In this document: piece by piece, positions 48,173-57,712 of the stretch
Position numbering within the stretch: position 1 is the first letter of the stretch
Layout: every line of letters begins with the position of its first letter
From: an uncultured Paracoccaceae bacterium
GTDB lineage: Bacteria; Pseudomonadota; Alphaproteobacteria; Rhodobacterales; Rhodobacteraceae
NCBI GenBank assembly: GCA_937922155.1
Contig: CAKZVL010000084.1
Location: forward strand, 1 to 64,000
Direction of reading: 5' to 3'
DNA length: 64,000 nt
Position numbers and translations under genes: made by a program
Notes under the pieces: model-generated
Database searches by the model: none
The model's input: only the letters and a program-made list of their open reading frames with translations
What the model was told of the DNA's origin: nothing

Positions 48173-49279
48173 TTACTGCGCCAACCACGCCTGGAATTTT
48201 GCATCCAGATCGTCGCGGTAATCCGCCCACCATTCATAGTTGTAAAGGAAGGTGTTCTTAGCGTTCTCTGGATCGGTTGGCATGTGCTGCGCCATATCAA
48301 TACCCAGCGTTGCGTGCTGACCAACCAAGGGGGCAGACGACGCACGCGCCGGACCGTATGAGATATACTTGGCCTGATCGGCAAGACGCTGCGTGTCTGT
48401 TGCGAAACGAACGTAGTCAAGCGCACGCGCTTCACGCTCTGGGCTTAGGCCCGCTGGGATGATCCAACCGTCAAGGTCAAACACCTGCGCATCCCAAAGC
48501 ATGGCAACAGGTTGCTTTTGCTCTTCGATCAGCGCGAACAGACGACCGTTATAGGTTGTGCCCATTACGACTTCGCCATCGGCCAACAGCTGCGGTGTAT
48601 CCGCACCCGCAGACCACCAAACAACGTTGTCCTTGATCGTATCAAGCTTTGCAAATGCCTGCGCCTGGCCTTCGTCTGTTTCCAGAACGTCATAGACGTC
48701 TTCCTTGGCAACGCCATCACATAGCAACGCCCATTCCATGTTGTTGATCGGGCGACGCTCTAGCGACCGCATGCCGGGATAGGCTTCTAGGTCGAACATT
48801 GCGCAGATAGATGTCGGCGGCGTGTCACCAACCAAATCGGTGCGATAGCCAGCTGTTGTTGAATAAACGATCTGCGGGATAAAGCAGTCGGAAACCAACA
48901 GGTCGCCGAAATCTTCAGACGCGGTTGAACCATCGTCACCCGGTGCCAGCTGTTCGTCAGCATCAATCTCCAGCGCAAGGCCTTCGTCGCACAGACGGAT
49001 CGCATCAGATGCAACCACATCAACCACGTCCCACGTGACGTTGCCCGCTTCGTTCATCGCGCGCAGCTTGGCCACCGCCTCAGCAGAGCTTTCATCGTTG
49101 ATGATCGTCACACCTGTCATTTCCGCATAGGGGTCATGATAGGCCGCTTGCTGTGACGCAGAATAGGCACCGCCCCAGCTGACGATTGTCATTTCAGATG
49201 CCATGTGGCCATCCGCAAAGGCCGTGACAGATGTCATGGACAAGGCTGTCGTTGCCATTAGTGTTTTGGTGAGTTTCAT
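48173..49279 (-). CDS. extracellular substrate-binding protein, PotD/PotF family
   Basis: Signal peptide MKLTKTLMATTALSMTSVTAFADGHMA; TIVSWGGAYSASQQAAYHDPYAEMTGVTI. Confidence 0.92.
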   Translation of the reverse strand: MKLTKTLMATTALSMTSVTAFADGHMASEMTIVSWGGAYSASQQAAYHDPYAEMTGVTIINDESSAEAVAKLRAMNEAGNVTWDVVDVVASDAIRLCDEGLALEIDADEQLAPGDDGSTASEDFGDLLVSDCFIPQIVYSTTAGYRTDLVGDTPPTSICAMFDLEAYPGMRSLERRPINNMEWALLCDGVAKEDVYDVLETDEGQAQAFAKLDTIKDNVVWWSAGADTPQLLADGEVVMGTTYNGRLFALIEEQKQPVAMLWDAQVFDLDGWIIPAGLSPEREARALDYVRFATDTQRLADQAKYISYGPARASSAPLVGQHATLGIDMAQHMPTDPENAKNTFLYNYEWWADYRDDLDAKFQAWLAQ

Positions 49280-49355
49280 TAAAGTCTCCCGTTTTTGTTA
49301 CCCGGTTTGGTATTTGATAGGGCGACGCACCGGGCGTGCGTCCACCCAATTCGCA

Positions 49356-50453
49356 TCAGGCGTCCAGCGCCCGGCAATCCTGCGCAAGCCAGCCAATTTC
49401 GATCATCTCGCCCGGTTTCAGGCGGGTTTGATCCGGCGCGTTGCGCGATTTAATGACAAAGTCGTCGGTGCCTGCTACGCGCAGACGCGTGCGGAATATA
49501 TCGCCCATATAAATGAACTCCAACACCTCTGCCTTCAGGGTGTGGGCATCCGCACTCAGGCGCGATTTGTCATATTCCACCCGCTCAGGTCGGATCGACA
49601 CTTTGGTCCGCTCTCCGACGGTGTGGACGTTCACAGGGATCGCATCAATAATGTCGCCACTGTCCAACTTTACGATGCAGGTCTCACCCTTAATGTCTTG
49701 AACAACACCTTCCAACGTGTTGTTTTCGCCAATAAATTGCGCAACAAAACTGTTCTGCGGCTTTTCATACAACTCATCCGGCGGGGCCAGCTGTTGGATA
49801 CGGCCATCATCAAAAACAGCGACGCGGTCCGACATTGTCAGCGCCTCGGTCTGGTCGTGGGTGACGTAAACCACGGTGATCCCCAGATCATGGGCCAACT
49901 TTGTAATCTCAAACTGCAAGGTTTCGCGCAATTGCTTGTCCAGCGCGCCCAGTGGTTCGTCCATCAACACCAGTTCCGGTTCAAACACCAACGCACGCGC
50001 CAAGGCGATCCGTTGTTGTTGACCGCCAGACAATTGCGCCGGACGCCGCCCGCCAAAATCGCCCATTTGCACCATATCAAGCGCGCGTTTTACCTTTTCC
50101 TGCCGGTCAGATTTGCCCATGTTGCGTACTTCCAACGGAAACGACAGATTTTCAGCCACCGTCATATGGGGAAACAGCGCATAGTTTTGAAACACCATGC
50201 CAATGCCCCGCTTGTGCGGTGGGATGTTGTTGATCGGCTGCCCATCAAGGCGAATATCGCCATGGGTCGCGGTCTCAAACCCGGCCAGCATCATCAAACA
50301 AGTCGTCTTGCCCGAACCTGACGGCCCCAGCATTGTCAGAAACTCGCCCTTGGGCATGGATAGGTTCAGGTCTTTCACGACGAGGACTTCACCGTCGTAG
50401 CTTTTTTGCACTCGATCAAACTCGACAAATGCAGTGTCGGTCGCTTTGGTCAT
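49356..50453 (-). CDS. ABC transporter ATP-binding protein, PotA-like
   Basis: MLGPSGSGKTTCLMMLAGFE; QLSGGQQQRIALARALVFEPELVLMDEPLGALDK; C-terminal TOBE-like region. Confidence 0.93.
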   Translation of the reverse strand: MTKATDTAFVEFDRVQKSYDGEVLVVKDLNLSMPKGEFLTMLGPSGSGKTTCLMMLAGFETATHGDIRLDGQPINNIPPHKRGIGMVFQNYALFPHMTVAENLSFPLEVRNMGKSDRQEKVKRALDMVQMGDFGGRRPAQLSGGQQQRIALARALVFEPELVLMDEPLGALDKQLRETLQFEITKLAHDLGITVVYVTHDQTEALTMSDRVAVFDDGRIQQLAPPDELYEKPQNSFVAQFIGENNTLEGVVQDIKGETCIVKLDSGDIIDAIPVNVHTVGERTKVSIRPERVEYDKSRLSADAHTLKAEVLEFIYMGDIFRTRLRVAGTDDFVIKSRNAPDQTRLKPGEMIEIGWLAQDCRALDA

Positions 50454-50584
50454 TCATCCCCCTGTCGGACGCGATCAGGTGATCTGATCTGCGCTCGAAC
50501 GTGTTCGGCTTGTGATAATGACGAACTCACAGCGGAGCGCAAGCGTAACCATAGGTCGCAGGTAGAATGTCGCACAAATCTTTG

Positions 50585-51292
50585 TCAGTCCGCTATCAAG
50601 TGCTTCATGTGCCAGCACAAAACAGAATTACTGGACACCACAGACCGCCCCGTTGCCGCGCCGATGGCCGCACGCGCCCCAACCGTGCGCAGGTTGGTGC
50701 AGCTCAAGAACAAGGCATCGACGTCCTCGCTTTCGCACAGATCAATCCCAGCTTGAACAATGGATGTCTCACTAATCCTCGCCACAGCTGCCTCTTTCGC
50801 GATGTTAAAGGACCCAAAAACAGGCGTTTCGATCCCAGCGTCGGACAAAGCGCGGCGCAGCCCCTCGTTCACGTCCGCCACATACGGCGACAAAAGGGCC
50901 AATCGCTTGACGCCATGCGCATGGCACCACGCAATCGTTGCGCTCAGCGGATCCGTGACGTGCCGCGCATCCACGCCGCCCTTCACCAGATCACGCACGC
51001 GATTGGCACCTACAACTGATGTCCCCGACGTGCAGCCATATGCGACAACATCAAACGCACAGCCACGCGGCAAAAGCCCCGCAGCGTTGGGTAGATCAAG
51101 CTCCATCTGCGCAAGGCTATCGGTGGTCACATCCAACCCACTTGGGATTCGGCTGACATAAATTGTGCTCTCTAAATCTCTGAATTCATTACAAACTTCA
51201 CCCTCCAACGTCTCATCAGCTTGCAGAACAATCAACCCAAGGCGCGGGATGACATCAAACGCATCACTTAAGGAATACTCATAGGTTTTCAT
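50585..51292 (-). CDS. Asp/Glu racemase superfamily protein (maleate isomerase / EutA-like)
   Basis: Two catalytic-type cysteines in VAYGCTSGTSVVG and LFLSCTNLRT; PRLGLIVLQADETLEGE. Confidence 0.88.
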   Translation of the reverse strand: MKTYEYSLSDAFDVIPRLGLIVLQADETLEGEVCNEFRDLESTIYVSRIPSGLDVTTDSLAQMELDLPNAAGLLPRGCAFDVVAYGCTSGTSVVGANRVRDLVKGGVDARHVTDPLSATIAWCHAHGVKRLALLSPYVADVNEGLRRALSDAGIETPVFGSFNIAKEAAVARISETSIVQAGIDLCESEDVDALFLSCTNLRTVGARAAIGAATGRSVVSSNSVLCWHMKHLIAD

Positions 51293-52434
51293 GCGATCAC
51301 CGGTATCTGCGACACGCTCGCGGCGCTTAACATCGTGGCCCCTTCCTGTGTGATCACGATATTCTCCTCATGCACCATCAATTTTGCCCCAATCGCCTTG
51401 GCCGGTTCCAGCGTCAGCACCATTCCCGGTTTCAACTCTGTCTGGTCAGTCGGGATAAGCGACGGCCATTCGGTGAGCGACAGCCCCAAACCATGCCCCA
51501 ATCGGCCCGCATCGGTATCCCCCACGACCTTGGCCATCGCATGATACAAATCCGCCGCGGTCGCCCCCGGCTTAGCCGCTTCAAATCCGGCTTGTGTCGC
51601 GTCGACCAGCGCCGCATGGGTATCCGCGACATCGCCGCTTGCAGCGCCATAGGCCCAATTGCGGTTGAAGTCGCAAAAATAGCCATCCCAGACAAGGCCT
51701 GTGTCCAACATCAACACATCCCCTGGCGTTAACGCGCGATCATGCGCTGGCGAAATAACATCGCCATACCCCCCCTGTTCCCCCGCACCAGCCAGATAGG
51801 GAACCCAATCCGCGCCCTCATCAAGGCACAGCGCCTGAAACTGGCGAAAAATCGCGCTCAAGGCCATGCTTGCAGGCGCGATCTCAGGTACACGGGCAAA
51901 GGCGCGACCGGCAATCGCGCAAGCATGGGCGATCTTTTCAATCTCAGCCTCAGATTTGATCATCCGCAGAGCCGCAATGATGCCCGCATCCCCCTGAACC
52001 GACAGCGACGGCAGACCCGCTTTCAATCGCTCAAAATCTGCCAAAGGCATGCGCAAATGGCTTTCCGCACCGGATGGCACGCCAATCGCGCCACCCTTTG
52101 GCACGACCTCGGCCAAGGCATCCTGCAACAGCGACACGCCTTCATCCTTCGGCTGCGGTGATGCCCATGTGCGGATGTCGCTGACCCACGTCTGCCCCAT
52201 TAATGCAGCACCAATCGCTGGAATAACCGCAATCGGCGCCCCACTTGCCGGGACGATCAAAAACCATGGCCGCGATGGGCTTTCCCAGAACCGCGTCAGA
52301 AACCCTGTGAAATAATAGACCTCCTGCGCGGTCGTCAGCAAAAGGGCGTCAATCCCCGCCTCTGCCATCATCGCCTGCGCGGCTGTGGTCCGCGACAAAA
52401 ACTCCGCCTTCGCAAATCCGCGCGGCGGCATCAT
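51289..52434 (-). CDS. M24-family metallohydrolase (Xaa-Pro peptidase/creatinase/DoeA-like)
   Basis: LMLDTGLVWDGYFCDFNRNWAYG; GRLGHGLGLSLTEWPSL; LTLEPAKAI...MVHEENIVIT. Confidence 0.9.
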   Translation of the reverse strand: MMPPRGFAKAEFLSRTTAAQAMMAEAGIDALLLTTAQEVYYFTGFLTRFWESPSRPWFLIVPASGAPIAVIPAIGAALMGQTWVSDIRTWASPQPKDEGVSLLQDALAEVVPKGGAIGVPSGAESHLRMPLADFERLKAGLPSLSVQGDAGIIAALRMIKSEAEIEKIAHACAIAGRAFARVPEIAPASMALSAIFRQFQALCLDEGADWVPYLAGAGEQGGYGDVISPAHDRALTPGDVLMLDTGLVWDGYFCDFNRNWAYGAASGDVADTHAALVDATQAGFEAAKPGATAADLYHAMAKVVGDTDAGRLGHGLGLSLTEWPSLIPTDQTELKPGMVLTLEPAKAIGAKLMVHEENIVITQEGATMLSAASVSQIPVIA

Positions 52435-53471
52435 GCAGGCCCCTCTGACAAAAACGTCAAAACCCGCGCATCATTCCCGATGTCGAAACGCGCACGAGCC
52501 TGCGCCATCATCGCCAGCGCGACCCCCGCCCCGCCAGAGGGGGAGGTTTCAAGCCCCGAGGCAGCAAGCGCAGGCAGTTCCGAACTGACAGCCGCATCCG
52601 AAAGGGTCACAAAATCATCCGCATCCCGCGCCAATCCGTTCAGCGCAATCAACGAGGGTTCTTTGCAATCCAGCCGGCCCATAACGCTGTCAGGCCCATC
52701 AGCCACCACTGCGCGCCCTGCCACAATGCTCGCCTGTAAAGCCGGGGCGTTTTCGGGTTCCACCACAATAATGCGCGGCGCATCCCCATAAGCGCCCCGC
52801 AGATAGGCCGCCATCGCCGCCGCCATCCCGCCAACGCCAGCTTGCAAAATGATATGGGTCGGCACCGCAGGACACTGCGCCACGGCCTCTGCCGCCATAT
52901 GGGTGTAACCTTCCATCAAAAGATGCGGCAAATCGATGTACCCATCCCAAGAACTGTCCGACAATAACGTCAGCCCATCCTGCGCGGCCCCCGTTTGCGC
53001 CGCCGCCATCGCGCTCGCATAATCCGGGCCCGCGCGGCGCACCTCTGCCCCAAGGGACACTAACCGCTGGGCAAAGCTTTCGGGCACCGTATCGGCCAAA
53101 CAAATGATCGCAGCAGCGCCAAACACCTTGGCCCCCGCCGCCACCGACAACCCATGATTCCCCGCAGACGCGGTGATATAGGTTTCACCCTGCAATGTCG
53201 TCGCATCTGGCGCGTCTGACCGCTCCGCCGCATGGCGGGCGATGACATAGGCGGCGCCAAGGGCCTTAAAACTGCCCAGACCCATCCGCGACCGCTCATC
53301 CTTGACCCACAGCGTGGCAGACCCTGCAAGCCCCTCCACAACCGTCAATGGGGTTTCCTTGGCGACCGGGCAATGCGTCAACAGCTTTGCCACCCGCCCC
53401 GCCGCGATTGATGGATAGGGCGCATTCGCCAACTTGGCACCAGCGCGGTGACTATTTGCAATGGTTTTCAT
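52431..53471 (-). CDS. PLP-dependent diaminopropionate ammonia-lyase-like / threonine-dehydratase-fold enzyme
   Basis: DERSRMGLGSFKALGAAYVIARHA (PLP lysine); TASAGNHGLSVAAGAKVFGA; LQAGVGGMAAAMAAY. Confidence 0.88.
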   Translation of the reverse strand: MKTIANSHRAGAKLANAPYPSIAAGRVAKLLTHCPVAKETPLTVVEGLAGSATLWVKDERSRMGLGSFKALGAAYVIARHAAERSDAPDATTLQGETYITASAGNHGLSVAAGAKVFGAAAIICLADTVPESFAQRLVSLGAEVRRAGPDYASAMAAAQTGAAQDGLTLLSDSSWDGYIDLPHLLMEGYTHMAAEAVAQCPAVPTHIILQAGVGGMAAAMAAYLRGAYGDAPRIIVVEPENAPALQASIVAGRAVVADGPDSVMGRLDCKEPSLIALNGLARDADDFVTLSDAAVSSELPALAASGLETSPSGGAGVALAMMAQARARFDIGNDARVLTFLSEGPA

Positions 53472-53481
53472 CACTTCAACC

Positions 53482-55917
53482 TCATCCTCGCAACAGCGCA
53501 AATTCAGGATCATAGGGGCATGCGGGTATAACCTCCGCCGCAACCAGATCACCGCATAGATCAAGCATCATCTTGCTCCCAACCTCCGCATGGCTCGGCT
53601 TCACAAACGCATAGGCAAGGTTCATCCCCACCCTGTGCCCATAATCGCCAGACGAAATCGTCCCGACCACAACGTCCCCATCCATCAATGACCCGCCACC
53701 ATGGGCAGGCGCGGTCTTGCTGGCGATGTTCAGCGTGACAAGCTTTACATTAGGCCCGGCAGCGTGACGCTTCACCAAGGCATCCTTGCCAAGGAAATCA
53801 CCCTTGTCGAGTTTCACAAACCGCTCCAACCCTGTCTCAAACGGGTCAAACTCGGTCAGCAGATCGGCTTTCCAATGCAAAAACCCTTTTTCCATGCGCA
53901 TCGCCTCAACCGCGCGCGCACCGAACAGGCCCAAGCCATGCTCCTTGCCCGCCTCTTGCAACGCCAACCAAGCGGCATAAAGCGACGGTGTCGGCACGTG
54001 AATTTCATACGCCAATTCCCCGGAAAAGCTGACGGCCATCACAACCGCAGGCGCATATCCGATAAAGCATTCGCGCACCGACAGCCAAGGGAACGCGCCC
54101 TTAGACCAATCCCCGCGCGCGCAGCCGGACAGCACATCGCGCGCCTTTGGCCCGGCCAGCACAAGGATCGTGTGTTCTGCCGTGATCGTGCGCAATTGCA
54201 CGTCCTCATCTTCGTTCAAATGCTGCTGCAGCCAATCCATATCATGGTACTCACTGGCCGCTGCCGACCCGTACCAAACCCGTTCAGGCCCGCGATCAGA
54301 CGCGGGAAGATTGGCGATCGTCGCCTCCCCCTTGATCATGCCGTGATGGTTCAGCAAATACCCCAGCCCGACGCGCCCGTCGCGTTTGGTGACATTGCCG
54401 CAGAACATACGATCCAAGAACGCATGGCGATCAGCACCCGTGATTTCGATGCGGTTAAACCCGTTGACTTCGCACAGGCTGGCATTCTCTTGCACGTTCT
54501 TGATCTCAGCCGCGACCACGTCGAACGTCTCATCAAAATTAAAACTTAGCGTGGGGTGAAAATCCGGGGTCGGTTTGAAATAGTCCACACGCTCCCACCC
54601 ATTCACAACGGTGAATTCAGCCCCCGCTGCCGCGAGGATCGGCGTTAGCGGCGTTGTCTTGGCATTGCGCCCCGCAGGGCGGTGTTCGTGTGGGAAATGA
54701 AAGCGAAATTCGTTCTGATAATCCTCAATCGCCTTCAACGACGTCAACTCCACATTGGCGTGTCCGGTAAATCGGCGTGGGTCAATGCACCATGTGTCAT
54801 AACATGCCTCACCATGCACAATTTGCTGCGCCAATAGCCAACCGTGCCCGCCGCCCTCACCCAATCCGGCCCGCAAGCCAATGATGCAAAACGCATTGCG
54901 CTTGCCCGGGATCGGTCCGACCAAGGGCGCGCCGTCGATGGTATAGGTGATCGGCCCGTTAACGATGTTCTTGATGCCCACTTCCGTCAGCGCTGGCATC
55001 CGCTCAAACGCACCTTCCAGCACGTCCATCACACGATCCAAATCATCCGGGCACAGCGCATTCACAAAATCCGGGTCAATCCCGTCCATGCCCCATGTTT
55101 TGCAATCTTGTTCATAAAAACCAATCAGCAAGCCACCCTTTTCTTGGCGACAATAATAATCGCTGATCGGGCAACGCAGCAGCGGCATCCGATGACCCGC
55201 GTCGGCAATGGCGGGAATATCTTCGGTGACGAAATACTGATGCTCCATCGACGCGACAGGATGATGCACTCCCATCATCGCGCCAACCTCGTTCACCCGG
55301 TACCCACCTGCGTTCACCACGACATCACAATCAATATCGCCGTGTTCTGTATGCACGGTCCATGTGTCGTCCTTATGCTGGGTCAAGCCCGTCACAGGCG
55401 TGTTGCGATAGACCTCAGCCCCCGCCTTGCGGGCGCGGCGCGCCAACGCTTGGCACAAGGACGCGGGATCAATATCCCCATCATTGCCATCCCAAAGCCC
55501 GCCAAGCAGGTTATCCGTTGAAATCAGCGGATGGCGGCGCGCGCATTCTTCTGCGTCCAGCACCTCAAACTCTACATCCATCCCACGCGCCATCGACGCA
55601 AAATGGCGATAGCCCTGCATCTGCGCCTCTGTATTGGCAAGGCGGATACCGCCATCCCCATGACGATAGCTCACGGGATAATCAGCATCATCGCGCAGCT
55701 CTTTATATAGGTTGATGGAATGGGTCTTTAGGCCAACCATCGTCTGGTTCATGCCAAAGTTCGTGACCTGCGCCGCCGAATGCCACGTCGTGCCAGAGGT
55801 CAATTCATTGCGTTCCACCAGAACAACATCGCTCCAACCCTCTTTCGTCAAATGATAAAGCGTGGAACATCCAGCAATGCCACCCCCGATGACGACGGCC
55901 CTCGTTCTGGTTTTCAT
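53482..55917 (-). CDS. FAD-dependent oxidoreductase with C-terminal GcvT domain (dimethylglycine/sarcosine dehydrogenase-like)
   Basis: VVIGGGIAGCSTLYHLTKEGWSDVVLVERNELTSGTTWHSAAQV; GcvT-like FSGELAYEIHVPTPSLYAAWLALQEAG...GARAVEAMRMEKGF. Confidence 0.93.
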   Translation of the reverse strand: MKTRTRAVVIGGGIAGCSTLYHLTKEGWSDVVLVERNELTSGTTWHSAAQVTNFGMNQTMVGLKTHSINLYKELRDDADYPVSYRHGDGGIRLANTEAQMQGYRHFASMARGMDVEFEVLDAEECARRHPLISTDNLLGGLWDGNDGDIDPASLCQALARRARKAGAEVYRNTPVTGLTQHKDDTWTVHTEHGDIDCDVVVNAGGYRVNEVGAMMGVHHPVASMEHQYFVTEDIPAIADAGHRMPLLRCPISDYYCRQEKGGLLIGFYEQDCKTWGMDGIDPDFVNALCPDDLDRVMDVLEGAFERMPALTEVGIKNIVNGPITYTIDGAPLVGPIPGKRNAFCIIGLRAGLGEGGGHGWLLAQQIVHGEACYDTWCIDPRRFTGHANVELTSLKAIEDYQNEFRFHFPHEHRPAGRNAKTTPLTPILAAAGAEFTVVNGWERVDYFKPTPDFHPTLSFNFDETFDVVAAEIKNVQENASLCEVNGFNRIEITGADRHAFLDRMFCGNVTKRDGRVGLGYLLNHHGMIKGEATIANLPASDRGPERVWYGSAAASEYHDMDWLQQHLNEDEDVQLRTITAEHTILVLAGPKARDVLSGCARGDWSKGAFPWLSVRECFIGYAPAVVMAVSFSGELAYEIHVPTPSLYAAWLALQEAGKEHGLGLFGARAVEAMRMEKGFLHWKADLLTEFDPFETGLERFVKLDKGDFLGKDALVKRHAAGPNVKLVTLNIASKTAPAHGGGSLMDGDVVVGTISSGDYGHRVGMNLAYAFVKPSHAEVGSKMMLDLCGDLVAAEVIPACPYDPEFALLRG

Positions 55918-56086
55918 TTGTGCCCCTTCCAAAAAGTTGTCTTGTTTTTTCTGACGTAAACAGGACCAATGGGGCAAGAACATATGTCGTGAAATTCGCT
56001 TTATTGGCGTTAATCCATGAAAATAATGTTCTTTTTGTCATTAAGGCCGAAATCCAACGTCGGCATTCCAAAAGTAAGGCCAAAGA

Positions 56087-57601
56087 ATGAGCAGAGGACC
56101 ATCAAGCGGGCGCAAAGGCCGTCACGCCAAACGGGCGGCCAAACCGATTGTCGACCCCTGCCCGCCCGGCCAACGCGGCGGCATGTATAAACCGCTGAGT
56201 GATAGCGACCTGACGCAAATCTATGACACCGCTCTGCGCCTGTTGGACACCTTGGGCATGGGTGAGGTGCCAGAACGGCTTGCCGCTGACCTGACTGCCG
56301 CGGGCGCGGTGCCGGGCGGTGATGGGCGCTTATGTTTCCCGCGCGACATGGTGAAACAGGCCATCGCGGCATCCGCCAAATCCTTTACCCTGCACGGGCG
56401 CGACCCTGCGCGGTCTATCACGGTCGGCGATAACCGCGTCCACTTCGGCACCGGCGGCGCGGCTGTGCAAACCTTGGACATGGACAGCGGCCTTTACCGC
56501 CCCTCTACCCTGACCGATCTGCACGATTTCACCCGGCTCCAAGATACGCTCGCCAATGTCAGCTGGTTCACCCGCTGCTGCATCGCCACCGACGTGCCTG
56601 ATAATTATGATCTGGATATCAACACAGCCTTCGCCCTGATCCGAAATACAACGAAGCCAACGGCAACCGCCTTTACCATCGCCGAACATGTGGCCCCGAT
56701 TGTCAAAATGCTCGATATCGCCGCCGGTGGTCCCGGCGCATTTGCGCAGCGCCCGTTCATGAAAACCCACATCAGCCCGGTGATATCGCCAATGCGCTAC
56801 GGCGAAGACGCGGTTGAGGTGGTTTATGAATGCATCGCCAACAACATCCCCATGTCCTGCATCACCGCCGCCCAAGCAGGCGCGACAGCCCCCGCGACGC
56901 TGGCAGGCTTCCTCGCGCAATCGCTGGCCGAAACGCTGGCAAGCCTCGTCATGGTCAATGTGCTGACGCCGGGTTTCCCGATGATCTTTTCCAACTGGCC
57001 CTTGGTGATTGACCTGCGCACAGGCGCGTTTTCCGGCGGCAGCGGCGAAACCGCCGTCCTCAACGCCGCCTCCGCACAGCTGTCCAACTGGCTCGGCCTG
57101 CCATCCGGCGTTGCCGCCTCCATGACGGACGCCAAGGCGATTGACGCGCAATACGGCATGGAAAAGGGCATAACCTCACTCGCCGCCGCCCTCGCCGGTG
57201 GAAACCTGATCTACGAAAGCTCAGGCATGACAGCCTCGCTCTTGGGCGCAAGTTTCGAAGCCTTCGTTCTGGATGACGAAATGCACTCGCACACCTATCG
57301 GGCCCTACGCGGGATCGAGGTAAGCAAAGAAAACCTCGGCTTTGACGCCATCTGCGAGGCGATCCTTGGCGAAGGGCACTTTTTGGGCGGTGCCCATACA
57401 ATCGCGGCCATGGAACGCGACTACTTCTATCCCACCCTCGCAGACCGCGACCAACCGCAAGCTTGGGCCGAAAATGGCGCCCAAGACGCGTGGCGCGTGG
57501 CACAAGAAAAGGCGCGAAACATCCTCAAAACCCATCGCCCGACCTATCTGTCCAACGAACAAGATCAGGCCATCCGCGCCGACTTCAACATTCTTGCGTA
57601 A
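56087..57601 (+). CDS. MttB/trimethylamine methyltransferase superfamily protein, non-pyrrolysine type
   Basis: 504 aa; LRLLDTLGMGEVP; FTIAEHVAPIVKMLDIAAGG; LNAASAQLSNWLGLPSGVAASMTDAKAIDAQYGMEKGITSL; uninterrupted ORF without in-frame TAG. Confidence 0.92.
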   Translation: MSRGPSSGRKGRHAKRAAKPIVDPCPPGQRGGMYKPLSDSDLTQIYDTALRLLDTLGMGEVPERLAADLTAAGAVPGGDGRLCFPRDMVKQAIAASAKSFTLHGRDPARSITVGDNRVHFGTGGAAVQTLDMDSGLYRPSTLTDLHDFTRLQDTLANVSWFTRCCIATDVPDNYDLDINTAFALIRNTTKPTATAFTIAEHVAPIVKMLDIAAGGPGAFAQRPFMKTHISPVISPMRYGEDAVEVVYECIANNIPMSCITAAQAGATAPATLAGFLAQSLAETLASLVMVNVLTPGFPMIFSNWPLVIDLRTGAFSGGSGETAVLNAASAQLSNWLGLPSGVAASMTDAKAIDAQYGMEKGITSLAAALAGGNLIYESSGMTASLLGASFEAFVLDDEMHSHTYRALRGIEVSKENLGFDAICEAILGEGHFLGGAHTIAAMERDYFYPTLADRDQPQAWAENGAQDAWRVAQEKARNILKTHRPTYLSNEQDQAIRADFNILA

Positions 57602-57712
57602 ACAACAACGTTACATGTCCCAGCCAAAACTTGAAATATGATCTCAGCCCTGTAAGGTTTTAAGTCTCTGGGAGGAGAGCACATCAAAGCCGCTGATCTA
57701 CATATAGAAAAA

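Noticed and set aside
49203-50321. 372-aa forward ORF
   Set aside because: Antisense to the PotA-like ATPase with intact Walker and signature motifs.
53701-55521. Forward ORFs 53701-54549 and 54844-55521
   Set aside because: Antisense to the FAD/GcvT oxidoreductase gene; composition-driven shadow frames.
56087-57601. Pyrrolysine (amber) residue in the MttB homologue
   Set aside because: ORF has no in-frame TAG before the natural stop, so it is the non-Pyl type.
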